Assembly (NCBI GenBank): GCA_024692165.1
Contig: JAILMY010000187.1
Coordinates: 1-58,831 of the forward strand
Direction of reading: 5' to 3'
Origin: Butyrivibrio sp.
GTDB lineage: Bacteria > Bacillota > Clostridia > Lachnospirales > Lachnospiraceae
Length of the DNA: 58,831 nucleotides
A model generated the notes under the pieces. That model saw only the letters and a list, made by a program, of their open reading frames with translations, made no database searches and was not told the origin of the DNA. The position numbers and the translations under genes are program-made. Shown here in pieces: positions 8,599 to 17,173 of the stretch (the stretch's first letter is position 1; every line of letters begins with the position of its first letter).

Positions 8599-10326
8599 TT
8601 AAATATCGAAGTCGTCTCCTGGTCTTAACGGAAGGTCGAAGTCATCCTTTCTGGAAGAAACTGCCTTCTTCGGCTTCTCGACAGGCTTTTCTTTCTGGAT
8701 CTCCGGTTTCTTCTTATCAAGAGCAATTGTTCCCTTGTACTCAGGCATCTTCATCTTGGACTTTGCGGTATCCATCTCGTCCTCAGCACCCTCAGGAAGT
8801 ACCATTCCCTCAGGAACGTAGCGCTTTGCATAGCCCTCAAAGGCTGCATTCGTGTTTTCAATCTGCTCAGGAGCCACAACCTTCTCCGGTTCCACGACAT
8901 TCTCATGCTCTACAACTTTCTCAGGAGTTACAACCTGCATGCCGCCTTTTTCACCGGAGGTCTCGGGAGATTCACCGGCGGTTTTCTCACTCTTTTCCCC
9001 GGAATCCTTAGGCTCATCGGTTTCATCCGGAGTATCCTCATTAGTCTCTTCGTCTTCTGAAACGGCTACATTTTCAGCCTTAGGCTTGCCCTCAAGCTTG
9101 TTTGTAACAATAAGAGAAGTCACGCAGGCCAGGACAAATCCAAAATATATTGTGAGCATAACCTGACTGTTCATCTTGGTCGCCCCAAAGAAAGGCGCCG
9201 CAAAAAATACCAGCATAGTTCCAAAAAGCCATGGTGTTACACGCTCAAAGATTCTATTTTTCCAAAATCCCACAAGTACTCCGGACATAACTATGAAGGT
9301 TACAAGATACTCAATCTTGTAGTTTGTGTAAGTCCAGAATGTATTGAAGGTATTAATATTCTTAAAGAAATAATTGCTCCACTTAAGTAGTACGGTATCA
9401 AAGCCAGCCATGCCACCTTCCTGGAAAATCATTCCCACAAAAACTGCAAATCCGCTGATCAGAATTATCACCAGCCTGATGATTTCTAAAACCACATCAT
9501 TATCAATGATAAAAAGGCCTGATAACAAAAGCGGAAGGATCACTACAAATGAACCGGCATCCACATAGGTCATAAAACCCACAGCGCAGCCCACAATAAC
9601 AAACCAGATGATCCATGCTTTGGATTCATACTTATGCTTTGAATCCAGATGCAGATAATTGGCAATGATCAAAATCTCAAGTCCGTACATTAAATAAAAC
9701 AATTCATCGGTACTGATTATTGCACGTAATAAGCTATCAAGAAAAACCGGCATGAAAGATACAAAAAGTGCAAAGCAAAGGGACGCCACCTTCCCCAGCA
9801 GCATTCTGACTGCCTCAGCTGCTACAGCCACAAAGAGCATGAAAAGAACAACCTGGAAATAGTATGCAAAAAGCATTTTGTTCCCGGTAAAACGAAGAAG
9901 CAGATTAAGCAGCCTGGAATAGAGAATTGATAAAAGATCATATTCGGTAGAGGCAGCTGCTCCAACCATAGCATCCTCATAAAGAGAAAGCTTTCCCCCC
10001 GGGACTGCAGTCAGGCTTCCCATAATGTCAAACCTGTAAAAGGCTCCGGCAATAATAGTTGCGGTCATGGCTACCGCGTGCAGAGATTTGCCGGTAACGG
10101 TCCTTCCCATCTCATCTGCATAAATAACGTCTGCCATCCTCCCCAGCAGAAACGTAAATAATCCCATAACCAAAACGCCAACGATTGTTATAGCACAGGT
10201 ATATGGGACTAAATTATTCGATGGAAAAAGCCCTGAAAAGAAACCGGAACTCGCTACCATAATCACATCAAAAATAATAAACACTACCCAGATGCATACC
10301 GATGGCCACATACGTTTTAGTTTCAT
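8599..10326 (-). CDS. Polytopic membrane protein, GT-C-like, with long cytoplasmic tail
   Basis: A 575-residue protein with about 9-11 hydrophobic helices in residues 8-400 and a hydrophilic, charged tail of about 160 residues. The tail is Glu/Asp/Thr-rich and holds a short degenerate repeat: PEKVVEHENV, EPEKVVAPEQ. The membrane part, with an exposed segment after the third helix (YRFDIMGSLTAVPGGKLSLYED), resembles GT-C glycosyltransferases in layout, but I see no convincing catalytic motif. The ATG at 10326 follows GGGGGGAGTCCTGAA. It lies upstream of the M16C peptidase on the same strand. Function unknown; GT-C membership is a weak inference. Confidence 0.7.
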   Translation of the reverse strand: MKLKRMWPSVCIWVVFIIFDVIMVASSGFFSGLFPSNNLVPYTCAITIVGVLVMGLFTFLLGRMADVIYADEMGRTVTGKSLHAVAMTATIIAGAFYRFDIMGSLTAVPGGKLSLYEDAMVGAAASTEYDLLSILYSRLLNLLLRFTGNKMLFAYYFQVVLFMLFVAVAAEAVRMLLGKVASLCFALFVSFMPVFLDSLLRAIISTDELFYLMYGLEILIIANYLHLDSKHKYESKAWIIWFVIVGCAVGFMTYVDAGSFVVILPLLLSGLFIIDNDVVLEIIRLVIILISGFAVFVGMIFQEGGMAGFDTVLLKWSNYFFKNINTFNTFWTYTNYKIEYLVTFIVMSGVLVGFWKNRIFERVTPWLFGTMLVFFAAPFFGATKMNSQVMLTIYFGFVLACVTSLIVTNKLEGKPKAENVAVSEDEETNEDTPDETDEPKDSGEKSEKTAGESPETSGEKGGMQVVTPEKVVEHENVVEPEKVVAPEQIENTNAAFEGYAKRYVPEGMVLPEGAEDEMDTAKSKMKMPEYKGTIALDKKKPEIQKEKPVEKPKKAVSSRKDDFDLPLRPGDDFDI

Positions 10327-10407
10327 TTCAGGACTCCCCCCGTCGTCATGTAATTTATTTAATTAACCAAAAATCCTAGCAAAACTTCATTCAAAAACTG
10401 GTTTCTA

Positions 10408-11145
10408 TTACTCTTCAGGCTCATCCCAGTTGTGGTAAACTGCCTGAACATCGTCATCCTCGTCAAGAAGATCAAGGATTCTGGTAAGATACTTAACAGT
10501 CTCAGGATCTGTTACAGATACATAGTTCTGAGGAATCATTGTAACTTCTGCTGAAGCTGTCTCAATATTAGCCTCGTTAAGAGCCTCTACTACACCCTGG
10601 AAGTTGTCCGGAGTTGTAAGGATCTCATAGCTGTCATCTTCCTCATTGAAATCGTCAGCACCTGCATCAAGAACCAGCATCATAAGATCATCGGAAGACA
10701 TGCTGCACTCTTCCTTGTCGATAAGAATCTGACCCTTGTTGTCAAACATATATGATACGCAGCCAGGTGTTCCAACGTTACCGTTGCCCTTTGTGAATGC
10801 GCTCTTTACGTTTGCTGCTGTTCTGTTCTGGTTATCTGTAAGAGTCTCAACGATGATGGCTGTTCCGCCAGGACCATATCCTTCGTAAGTGATGCTCTTG
10901 TAATCTACGGCACCGTCAGCACCTGATGCCTTCTTGATACCACGATCTATAGTGTCGTTAGGCATGTTGTTAGCCTTAGCCTTTGCGATTACAGTAGCAA
11001 GCTTAAAGTTATTGGCAGGGTTTGGGCCACCCTCTTTTACTGCTACAGCAATTTCCTTACCAATGATTGTAAAAATCTTTCCCTTTGCTGCATCATTCTT
11101 CTCTTTTTTGTGTTTGATGTTCGCAAATTTTGAATGTCCTGACAT
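10408..11145 (-). CDS. yebC: YebC/PmpR-family protein
   Basis: A 245-residue cytoplasmic protein of the YebC/TACO1 family, described both as a DNA-binding regulator and as a factor that helps ribosomes through difficult stretches. The N-terminus MSGHSKFANIKHKKEKNDAAKGK is the family signature, followed by KEGGPNPANNFKLATVIAKA and YEGYGPGGTAIIVETLTDN. Length is normal. The ATG at 11145 follows AAAGGAAGTTTTT. It stands 26 bp downstream of the CNNM-like gene, so the two may be co-transcribed. Confidence 0.95.
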   Translation of the reverse strand: MSGHSKFANIKHKKEKNDAAKGKIFTIIGKEIAVAVKEGGPNPANNFKLATVIAKAKANNMPNDTIDRGIKKASGADGAVDYKSITYEGYGPGGTAIIVETLTDNQNRTAANVKSAFTKGNGNVGTPGCVSYMFDNKGQILIDKEECSMSSDDLMMLVLDAGADDFNEEDDSYEILTTPDNFQGVVEALNEANIETASAEVTMIPQNYVSVTDPETVKYLTRILDLLDEDDDVQAVYHNWDEPEE

Positions 11146-11171
11146 AAAAACTTCCTTTCATTTTTTAAAAC

Positions 11172-12533
11172 TTATTTTGCTATTTCTAATTCTTTTTCTT
11201 CCTCTGATACTTCCTGTTCAGGGAGTTTATTGACCAAAACACTCTGAATCATGTGATTGTTCACAGAAAGAATCTTGAAACTATAGCCATCAACTACGGC
11301 GCTAAAATCCTCATCCTGCTCCGGAATCCTGTCCAGCTTGGAAATAAGGTAACCGTTTAGCGTCTCAAACTCGCTCTCCTCAAAGGAGATCTTAAATCTC
11401 TTCTCAAGGATCTCAAGTGGAGTCTTGCCCTCTATCATGAACTCGCCCGCATTTCTTGTAGGCTTGATAAAGTTCTCATCCTCATCGTATTCATCTAAGA
11501 TGTTACCTACGATCTCCTCAAGAATATCTTCCATGGATACAAGACCTGCTGTCTGGCCATACTCATCAATGATGATAACCATCTGGGTCTTGGAAGACTG
11601 CATGCTATGGAAAAGAGAATCGATGTTCCTGGTCTCAGGAACAAACTTGGGCTGGCGAAGCAGACCCTTGATCTTCCTGATGGGGAGATTTTCATCCGTC
11701 TCCTCAGAAAGCTTCTTCATAGCATCTCTGATATGCATGATACCTATTATGTGATCAATATCATCAAGATAAACCGGGAATCTTGAGTTATTGGTATCCA
11801 TCATGAAATTAACAGCATCTTTAAGGCTCATATTGGCGTCAATTGCGACCATGGCCTTTCTGTTGGTCATGATATCTCTGGCCTCCTTATCGGAAAACTC
11901 AAAGATATTGGTGATCATGTCCGCTTCAGTTTCCTGAAGAACGCCCTGCTCCTGACCCTCAGTTACCATGGACTTGATCTCTTCCTCGGTGACATCTGTA
12001 GGGTTGTCATCTCCTCTTATTCCAAACAGATACAAAATAGCCTTAGCCACGCTGCTTGACACAAATACAAAAGGCGAAGTGACCTTTCCTATAAAGTTCA
12101 CAGGGTAATAGCAGACGTACGCCCATTTCTCCGGCTGCCTGTAGGCGAGCCTTCTTGGCATTATGATTCCAAAGCACATAATGATCAGAGATATGCAAAG
12201 TCCGCTGACAATAAACGTTAGGCTCTGCAAAAGGCTACTGTCACCAAGGTTCCAGGCTCTGATGAAAAAAAGGCTGATTCCGGAAGTAACTATTCCTCCA
12301 AGAAACATATTGAGCACTACGTTAAGAAACTGCATGCTCTTAATAAGCGACGAGTCATCCTTTATGATCTTAAGAAGCCCTGAGCTTATCTTGTCCTTGT
12401 TATCCTGTGATTTCTTCTCAACATCTTCTTCCTTGATATGAGTAATAGCTACTCCAAAGCCATGAACAAGAATGTCGATCAATAGAACTGCTAATAAAAT
12501 GATAATACTGACTGAAGGCGAACCTTCGTCCAT
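11172..12533 (-). CDS. CNNM/CorC-type (hemolysin-family) CBS-domain membrane protein
   Basis: A 453-residue protein with a DUF21 membrane domain (helices in residues 1-165), two CBS domains (about 205-330, including IMTNRKAMVAIDANMSLKDA and DEYGQTAGLVSMEDILEEIVG) and a C-terminal CorC/HlyC domain (about 350-440, GYLISKLDRIPEQ). Members are linked to Mg2+ or Co2+ export and adenine-nucleotide sensing. Good ribosome binding site GGAGGGCATATT before the ATG at 12533. Its upstream region faces the divergent J-domain gene across 189 bp. Calling it a hemolysin is traditional but probably wrong; divalent-cation transport is the safer inference. Confidence 0.92.
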   Translation of the reverse strand: MDEGSPSVSIIILLAVLLIDILVHGFGVAITHIKEEDVEKKSQDNKDKISSGLLKIIKDDSSLIKSMQFLNVVLNMFLGGIVTSGISLFFIRAWNLGDSSLLQSLTFIVSGLCISLIIMCFGIIMPRRLAYRQPEKWAYVCYYPVNFIGKVTSPFVFVSSSVAKAILYLFGIRGDDNPTDVTEEEIKSMVTEGQEQGVLQETEADMITNIFEFSDKEARDIMTNRKAMVAIDANMSLKDAVNFMMDTNNSRFPVYLDDIDHIIGIMHIRDAMKKLSEETDENLPIRKIKGLLRQPKFVPETRNIDSLFHSMQSSKTQMVIIIDEYGQTAGLVSMEDILEEIVGNILDEYDEDENFIKPTRNAGEFMIEGKTPLEILEKRFKISFEESEFETLNGYLISKLDRIPEQDEDFSAVVDGYSFKILSVNNHMIQSVLVNKLPEQEVSEEEKELEIAK

Positions 12534-12722
12534 AATATGCCCTCCACGTCTTGCTGATGTCGGAAAAGCAAATCCGTCATCGGAAAATCACATAAAATAT
12601 CAAATTAAACTATACCACATATTCGCAGTTTCTTCCAATAATTCTTTCAAAGGTGCCCGTTTCATAGTAAAATCAAATGAGATATTTTCTAAAAGTTTTG
12701 CCGGGGAGATGAATTTCTATCA

Positions 12723-13772
12723 ATGATTTCACTGTTAACAATTGCTGCAAATTCGGTGATCAATTTTGTTGTGTATATATTAAAAGCAGTGTTTTCCATG
12801 CTTTTGTGGTTTCTTAGGCTTTTCGCATCTTTGCTTAAGATCTTGTTTTGTGCTCTTCCCTTTACAACCATCATCTTTTTTTTGCTTATCATCACAAATA
12901 TTGCAGTCATCATTGCAGGCACCAGCGATATTCTGTCAATTGTTCCCAGGATTAGAGGGTTCGAAATTGTTTCTCCTTCCCAAAACACCGCACTGTCCAT
13001 CGCAGATGCGCTTAAAACATGGTGGTCCGAGAACATTTACTCCCACCATGGCAGCGGAGCCTATATTCCGCTTTTGTTTCTGACAATAATAATGTTCATA
13101 CCCGTTGTGAGCGTTTTTCTATGTATCAGCGCTCTTTCCTCCTTTGGAAACCTCATTTTCTGTCTGCTGGCTCTGGATCTTGTCATATATGTTTTGCGAG
13201 CCCTTGGGCAAAAAAGCTTTATTGCGCAGTTTCTGGCCAGATACTATTTTCTTTTTCCGGATATAGGTAAAAAACACTACGAAAAAAGCTACGAAAGATG
13301 GCTTCGCAGACATCATGAAGAATTCGAAAATGACACCCACGAAGACACGCCAAAGAGGGATAAATACGAGGATTTCTACGAAGCGCCTGAGGACGAGGGC
13401 TATGACGAAACTGACTATGACGATGATTATGATGATCCCGAATATGATGATGGCTTCTATGAAAATGATATAGAAGACGAGGATTATGAAGACTACGAGG
13501 ATGATGAAGTTTATGAAGATGATGAAGTTTATGAAGATGATGAGATCTACGAGGATGATGAAGTCTATGAAGATGATGCAGAAAAGACTCCTTCCGTGAT
13601 ACAGATAACATCCTTCAACTTCTTCGCAGGCTGCAACAGCAGAGAAAGCGTGGAAAAGAAGTACCGGTCTTTAGCAAAGCTCTATCATCCCGATAATATG
13701 GACGGGGACACCGCTTCTTTGCAGGCAATCAACGCCCAGTATGAGGAAGCCAAGAAAATGTTCCCAAGATAG
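12723..13772 (+). CDS. Membrane protein with acidic repeat and C-terminal J-domain
   Basis: A 349-residue protein on the otherwise empty plus strand. Hydrophobic helices lie at about 3-75 and 115-165. Then comes a Glu/Asp/Tyr-rich stretch (about 195-290) ending in near-exact six-residue repeats of EVYEDD. The last ~55 residues form a J-domain-like region, VEKKYRSLAKLYHPDNMDGD, with the HPD tripeptide that in DnaJ proteins stimulates Hsp70 ATPase. The layout suggests a membrane-tethered Hsp70 co-chaperone with the J-domain in the cytoplasm. The ATG at 12723 has GGGGAG 14 bases upstream, unusually far, so the exact start is uncertain. The gene ends in a bidirectional terminator. I do not recognise the full architecture as a named family. 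Confidence 0.85.
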   Translation: MISLLTIAANSVINFVVYILKAVFSMLLWFLRLFASLLKILFCALPFTTIIFFLLIITNIAVIIAGTSDILSIVPRIRGFEIVSPSQNTALSIADALKTWWSENIYSHHGSGAYIPLLFLTIIMFIPVVSVFLCISALSSFGNLIFCLLALDLVIYVLRALGQKSFIAQFLARYYFLFPDIGKKHYEKSYERWLRRHHEEFENDTHEDTPKRDKYEDFYEAPEDEGYDETDYDDDYDDPEYDDGFYENDIEDEDYEDYEDDEVYEDDEVYEDDEIYEDDEVYEDDAEKTPSVIQITSFNFFAGCNSRESVEKKYRSLAKLYHPDNMDGDTASLQAINAQYEEAKKMFPR

Positions 13773-13790
13773 CTGAATAACAGAAAATAT

Positions 13791-13842
13791 AAAGAGCTTA
13801 GGCGCCCCTGTGATTTTATTTAAGAGGCTCCCTAAGCTCTTT
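13791..13842. terminator. Bidirectional intrinsic terminator between convergent genes
   Basis: Perfect 12-bp inverted repeat AAAGAGCTTAGG / CCTAAGCTCTTT (13791-13802 and 13831-13842) around a 28-base loop, with T-runs on both strands. It lies between the plus-strand J-domain gene and the minus-strand EIIA gene. Confidence 0.85.
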
Positions 13843-13880
13843 TATTGTCATTTCAAAGATTTATCCCTGTGATCATATTG

Positions 13881-14363
13881 TCATTTAGTAAGAAGGATCG
13901 CCGCATCGCCGACAGCCACTTCTCCATCCCTCTTTTCCAGATTACCGAATATTCCGGGATTTGATATTACCATGGGTGTGATCATATCGAATCCGGCTGC
14001 TTTTACAGCCTCCAAATCCACCTCAATTATGAGATCTCCTTTATTTACATCCTGCCCCTGCTTGGCATAAATGGTAAAATTTTTGCCGTTTAGCTTTACT
14101 GTGTCTATTCCGATATGAATTATGACGTCTACGCCATCACGATTTTTCAATGCATAGGCGTGCCCTGATGGGAAAAGAACTGACAAATGCCCATCACAGG
14201 GTGCATAGTATTTCCCCTCCTCGGGAATGATTGCAACGCCCCTGCCGATCATCTCCTGTGCAAACATTGGGTCATTAACTTCAGCGATAGGCACTATCTT
14301 TCCCTTTACCGGTGCGCCAATTTCCAATGTCTTTTTATGAAAAAACCTGTTTAACAGACTCAT
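13881..14363 (-). CDS. PTS EIIA component, glucose (Crr) type, copy 1
   Basis: A 160-residue soluble phosphocarrier that takes phosphate from HPr and passes it to the EIIB domain next door. The EIIA-Glc signature with active-site His is seen in VIIHIGIDTVKLNG, and the partner His in FPSGHAYALK. The fold is complete, with the C-terminal GDAAILLTK. The ATG at 14363 follows AAAGGGATAAAAA. It is the last gene of the PTS operon, 11 bp after EIICB, and closely resembles the EIIA gene on the other side of EIICB. Confidence 0.93.
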   Translation of the reverse strand: MSLLNRFFHKKTLEIGAPVKGKIVPIAEVNDPMFAQEMIGRGVAIIPEEGKYYAPCDGHLSVLFPSGHAYALKNRDGVDVIIHIGIDTVKLNGKNFTIYAKQGQDVNKGDLIIEVDLEAVKAAGFDMITPMVISNPGIFGNLEKRDGEVAVGDAAILLTK

Positions 14364-14374
14364 TTTTTATCCCT

Positions 14375-15820
14375 TTATATCATTTTCTTTATTTCGTCAT
14401 AAACAAACTGAACCTTTGGTCCTATGATCACCTGCACTGTGGTCTTCGAAGGTCTTACTATTCCGGCAACTCCGCCCTTCTTGATGATTCTCTCATCAAC
14501 CAATGTATAATCAACAACCTCAGCTCGAATTCTCGTTGCACAGTAGTCGATTTCCTTGATGTTCTCTTTTCCCCCAAGACCTTCTACGATATTTTCAGCA
14601 ATAGCTGTAAAATCATTATTGGCCAGCGTGATAGTCTTTTCCTGCTCTTCTTCCTCGTCCACTTCACGTCCGGGAGTCTTGAGATCAAACTTAAGGATAA
14701 CAAAGCGGAAAACAAAATAGTAAATAGCCGCATAAACAGCGCCAACAGGAATTATGAGCCATGGATTAACTGCCATAGGTGCCTTGAAGCTAAGGAACCA
14801 ATCAACAAAGCCGGCGGAGAAATTGAATCCAAGCCTGAATGGAAGCAGTGCGCAGATTGCAGCTGAAATACCGGTCAAAAGCGCATGTACCAGGTAAAGT
14901 CCGGGAGCCAGGAACATAAATGCAAATTCCAAAGGTTCTGTGATACCTGTAAAGAATGATGCCAAAGCGCCTGCTATCATCAAAGATGCAACAGATTTTT
15001 TCTTACAGCTTTTTGCAGTATGGTACATCGCAAGAGCTCCTGCCGGAAGTCCGCACATCATTACAGGGAAGAATCCTGTCATGTACTGACCTGTAACGCC
15101 CTTTACAGCTCCCTCTGCTCCTGACCAGAAAAGGCCCAGATCATTGATTCCTGCTGTATCAAACCAGAAAACAGCATTCAGCGCATGGTGAAGTCCCAGA
15201 GGAATAAGTGCTCTGTTGAGCATTGCGTAGATACCTGCACCAATGGGGCCAAGGCCAACGATTGAAGTACCGAATGCAACCAGTCCGGCAAAGATAACCG
15301 GCCAGATAAAAAACAGTAAAACTGAGGCTGCCACTGAAAATACTGCCGTCACTATAGCAACAGATCTTTTCCCGCTAAAGAATGCCAGCCAGTCCGGAAG
15401 CTTGGTATCCCTGAATCTGTTGTAACAGCTTGATCCGATGATACCTGCCATAATACCGATGAAACAGTTGTTGATCTTTCCAAAGGATGCAGAAACCTCA
15501 GAAACATCAACTCCTCTGTACATAGCAACTGCATCGGAGCTTAAAAGCGTTGTGATCATAAGGAATGAGACAATGCCGGCCAAAGCACTGGTTCCATCGT
15601 GATCCTTTGCCATTCCGATGGAAATACCAATCGCGAAAAGAACCGGAATGTGATCAATAATTGCCGATGCAGCCTTAATAAAGAATGCCGCAATAATACT
15701 GTTTGCTCCCCATCCCGACGGATCAATCCAGTACCCGATGCCGTACAAAATACCCGCAGCAGGCAATACTGCCACCGGAAGCATCAAAGACTTACCGATC
15801 TTTTGCAAATACTTCATCAT
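14375..15820 (-). CDS. PTS EIICB permease, glucose/N-acetylglucosamine family
   Basis: A 481-residue membrane permease that imports and phosphorylates a sugar. The EIIC domain (about 1-375) carries LMLPVAVLPAAGILYGIG, KLPDWLAFFSGKRSVAI and GITEPLEFAFMFLAPGLYL, which match NagE-type EIIC closely. The linker LKTPGRE leads to an EIIB domain (about 400-481) with the phosphocysteine in DYCATRIR. N-acetylglucosamine or glucose is the most likely substrate, but I cannot tell which. The start at 15820 follows GAGGAGGACTAGTGGT. EIIA is supplied by separate genes on both sides. Confidence 0.92.
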   Translation of the reverse strand: MMKYLQKIGKSLMLPVAVLPAAGILYGIGYWIDPSGWGANSIIAAFFIKAASAIIDHIPVLFAIGISIGMAKDHDGTSALAGIVSFLMITTLLSSDAVAMYRGVDVSEVSASFGKINNCFIGIMAGIIGSSCYNRFRDTKLPDWLAFFSGKRSVAIVTAVFSVAASVLLFFIWPVIFAGLVAFGTSIVGLGPIGAGIYAMLNRALIPLGLHHALNAVFWFDTAGINDLGLFWSGAEGAVKGVTGQYMTGFFPVMMCGLPAGALAMYHTAKSCKKKSVASLMIAGALASFFTGITEPLEFAFMFLAPGLYLVHALLTGISAAICALLPFRLGFNFSAGFVDWFLSFKAPMAVNPWLIIPVGAVYAAIYYFVFRFVILKFDLKTPGREVDEEEEQEKTITLANNDFTAIAENIVEGLGGKENIKEIDYCATRIRAEVVDYTLVDERIIKKGGVAGIVRPSKTTVQVIIGPKVQFVYDEIKKMI

Positions 15821-15879
15821 ACCACTAGTCCTCCTCTATGTTGTAAAAATGTGTCTTCACAATTACTTTTTTGCCCGGC

Positions 15880-16362
15880 TCATTTAGTCAAAAGGATTAC
15901 AGCCTCCCCAGCTGATACCGTTCCCTCCTTCTTCTCGAATTCAGAAAAGTCGCTGTGATTAGATACGATAATCGGAGTGATAACATCAAACCCCGCAAGT
16001 TTAATAGCCTCCAGATCAGCTTCAACTATCAGATCGCCTTTCTTGACATCATTTCCCTGTTCCCCATGAATGGTAAAATGATTGCCCTGAAGCTTAACCG
16101 TATCGATTCCAATGTGAATCAGAACCTCAGCCCCGTCACTGCTCTTAATGCAATAGGCGTGACCTGTTGGGAAAAGAACTGCCAGCTTCCCATCACAGGG
16201 TGCATAGAATTTACCGTCACTTGGAATAATTGCAACACCTCTTCCTACCATTTCCTGAGAAAACACAGGATCCGGAACAGTTGTGACAGGCACAATCTCG
16301 CCATTTACAGGTGATGCAATTTCAATTTTCTTATTTTGGAAAATTTTGTTAAAAAGCCCCAT
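15880..16362 (-). CDS. PTS EIIA component, glucose (Crr) type, copy 2
   Basis: A 160-residue EIIA-Glc-type protein, first gene of the PTS operon. The active-site His is in VLIHIGIDTVKLQG and the second His in FPTGHAYCIK. It is colinear with copy 1 and similar throughout, which indicates a duplication around EIICB. I chose the ATG at 16362 because GGGAAGGGAG lies just upstream and MGLFNKIFQNKKIE aligns with the start of copy 1 (MSLLNRFFHKKTLE). A GTG at 16380 is in frame but less likely. A promoter candidate and a palindrome lie directly upstream. Confidence 0.93.
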   Translation of the reverse strand: MGLFNKIFQNKKIEIASPVNGEIVPVTTVPDPVFSQEMVGRGVAIIPSDGKFYAPCDGKLAVLFPTGHAYCIKSSDGAEVLIHIGIDTVKLQGNHFTIHGEQGNDVKKGDLIVEADLEAIKLAGFDVITPIIVSNHSDFSEFEKKEGTVSAGEAVILLTK

Positions 16363-16392
16363 AATGAACTCCCTTCCCACATATATAATTTA

Positions 16393-16421
16393 ATGATACA
16401 CCATATCAGGTAAAGTTTAAA
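16393..16421 (-). promoter_or_regulatory. Promoter candidate and palindromic operator of the PTS operon
   Basis: On the minus strand TTTAAA (16416-16421) and TATCAT (16393-16398) are 17 bases apart, a good sigma-A-type match. The -10 overlaps the palindrome TGATATGGTGTATCA (16394-16408, arms TGATA/TATCA), a plausible repressor site. No regulator gene is adjacent. Confidence 0.55.
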
Positions 16422-16440
16422 ACGCAATTTCCTGTTACAT

Positions 16441-16468
16441 AAAAAAAGAGCCCAGGAAATCTGGGCTC
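16441..16468 (-). terminator. Intrinsic terminator of mscL
   Basis: Read on the minus strand, GAGCCCAG-ATTTC-CTGGGCTC is an 8-bp perfect stem followed by seven T. It lies 20 bp beyond the mscL stop and separates mscL from the PTS operon promoter. Confidence 0.93.
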
Positions 16469-16488
16469 ATAAATAGCATTCTGATGGA

Positions 16489-16971
16489 TCAAAGGTCAGA
16501 AGTACAGCATGGGCACTTTGTTGCCTCAATATTGATCTCGCTCTTACACTTAGGGCAGATCTTTGTTGTTGCTGGTGCCTCAGCCTCTTCCTTGGCAAAC
16601 TTATTACTTACGCTGTTCATGAATTTGATAAGGCAGAAGATTACGAGGGCCATCAGTATGAAGTTGATGACTACTGTAATGAATGTACCATAAGCAAGTG
16701 TTGCAGCGCCTGCTTCCTTGGCTGCCTCAAGAGTAGCATAAGAGCCACCATCAAGAACTACGAATTTGTTGTTGAAATCAATTCCCCCTGTAACAATGCT
16801 GATAACCGGCATGATGATGTCATCTACCAGTGATGATATGATTTTCTGGAAAGCTCCGCCGATGATGACACCGACTGCCATATCCATTACGTTTCCACGC
16901 ATGATGAATTCACGGAATTCTCCGGCGAATCCTTTTCCCTTACTTGCTACTTTCTTCACTTTATCTGTCAT
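16489..16971 (-). CDS. mscL: Large-conductance mechanosensitive channel with C-terminal zinc ribbon
   Basis: MscL opens under membrane tension to release solutes during osmotic downshock. The 160-residue protein has the conserved first helix FREFIMRGNVMDMAVGVIIG, the second helix TFITVVINFILMALVIFCLI, and the expected cytoplasmic helix. After the normal end (about residue 135) there is an additional tail with two Cys pairs, CPKCKSEINIEATKCPCC, which looks like a zinc ribbon. Such ribbons are known in some Clostridia MscL proteins; their role is unclear to me. The ATG at 16971 follows GCAGGGGA. It is transcribed alone. Confidence 0.95.
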   Translation of the reverse strand: MTDKVKKVASKGKGFAGEFREFIMRGNVMDMAVGVIIGGAFQKIISSLVDDIIMPVISIVTGGIDFNNKFVVLDGGSYATLEAAKEAGAATLAYGTFITVVINFILMALVIFCLIKFMNSVSNKFAKEEAEAPATTKICPKCKSEINIEATKCPCCTSDL

Positions 16972-17047
16972 TCCCCTGCTTTCTCACAAATCTACGTTTG
17001 TGTCCCCAAAAAGTCTGTTGTTTGTAACAAAATGTATATCATTTCTC

Positions 17048-17076
17048 TTGAAATTATACCACATATTGTATAGAAT
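17048..17076 (+). promoter_or_regulatory. Promoter candidate of tRNA-Gly
   Basis: TTGAAA (17048-17053) and TAGAAT (17071-17076) are spaced by 17 bases, and the tRNA begins 27 bases after the -10. This fits a strong sigma-A promoter with a short 5' leader. Confidence 0.65.
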
Positions 17077-17102
17077 GAAATAGTCGTTTGAATAAAGCTT
17101 CC

Positions 17103-17173
17103 GCAGGATTAGTACATCGGTAGTATGTTAGCTTCCCAAGCTGAAGAGGCGGGTTCGATTCCCGTATCCTGCT
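17103..17173 (+). tRNA. tRNA-Gly, anticodon CCC
   Basis: The sequence folds as a complete cloverleaf. The 7-bp acceptor stem is GCAGGAT/ATCCTGC, the T-loop is GTTCGATTC, and the anticodon stem TTAGC/GCTGA encloses the loop TTCCCAA, giving anticodon CCC for GGG codons. The 3' CCA is not encoded. The acceptor 3' strand is also the outer end of a long inverted repeat that runs to 17321. Confidence 0.93.

Noticed and set aside
12709-12726. Five-codon frame MNFYQ overlapping the J-domain gene start
   Set aside because: GGGGAG is directly against its ATG, too close to work as a binding site.
13219-13611. His/Arg/Leu-rich frame on the minus strand opposite the acidic repeat
   Set aside because: The repetitive composition is the mirror of the EVYEDD repeat; no start signal and no independent support.
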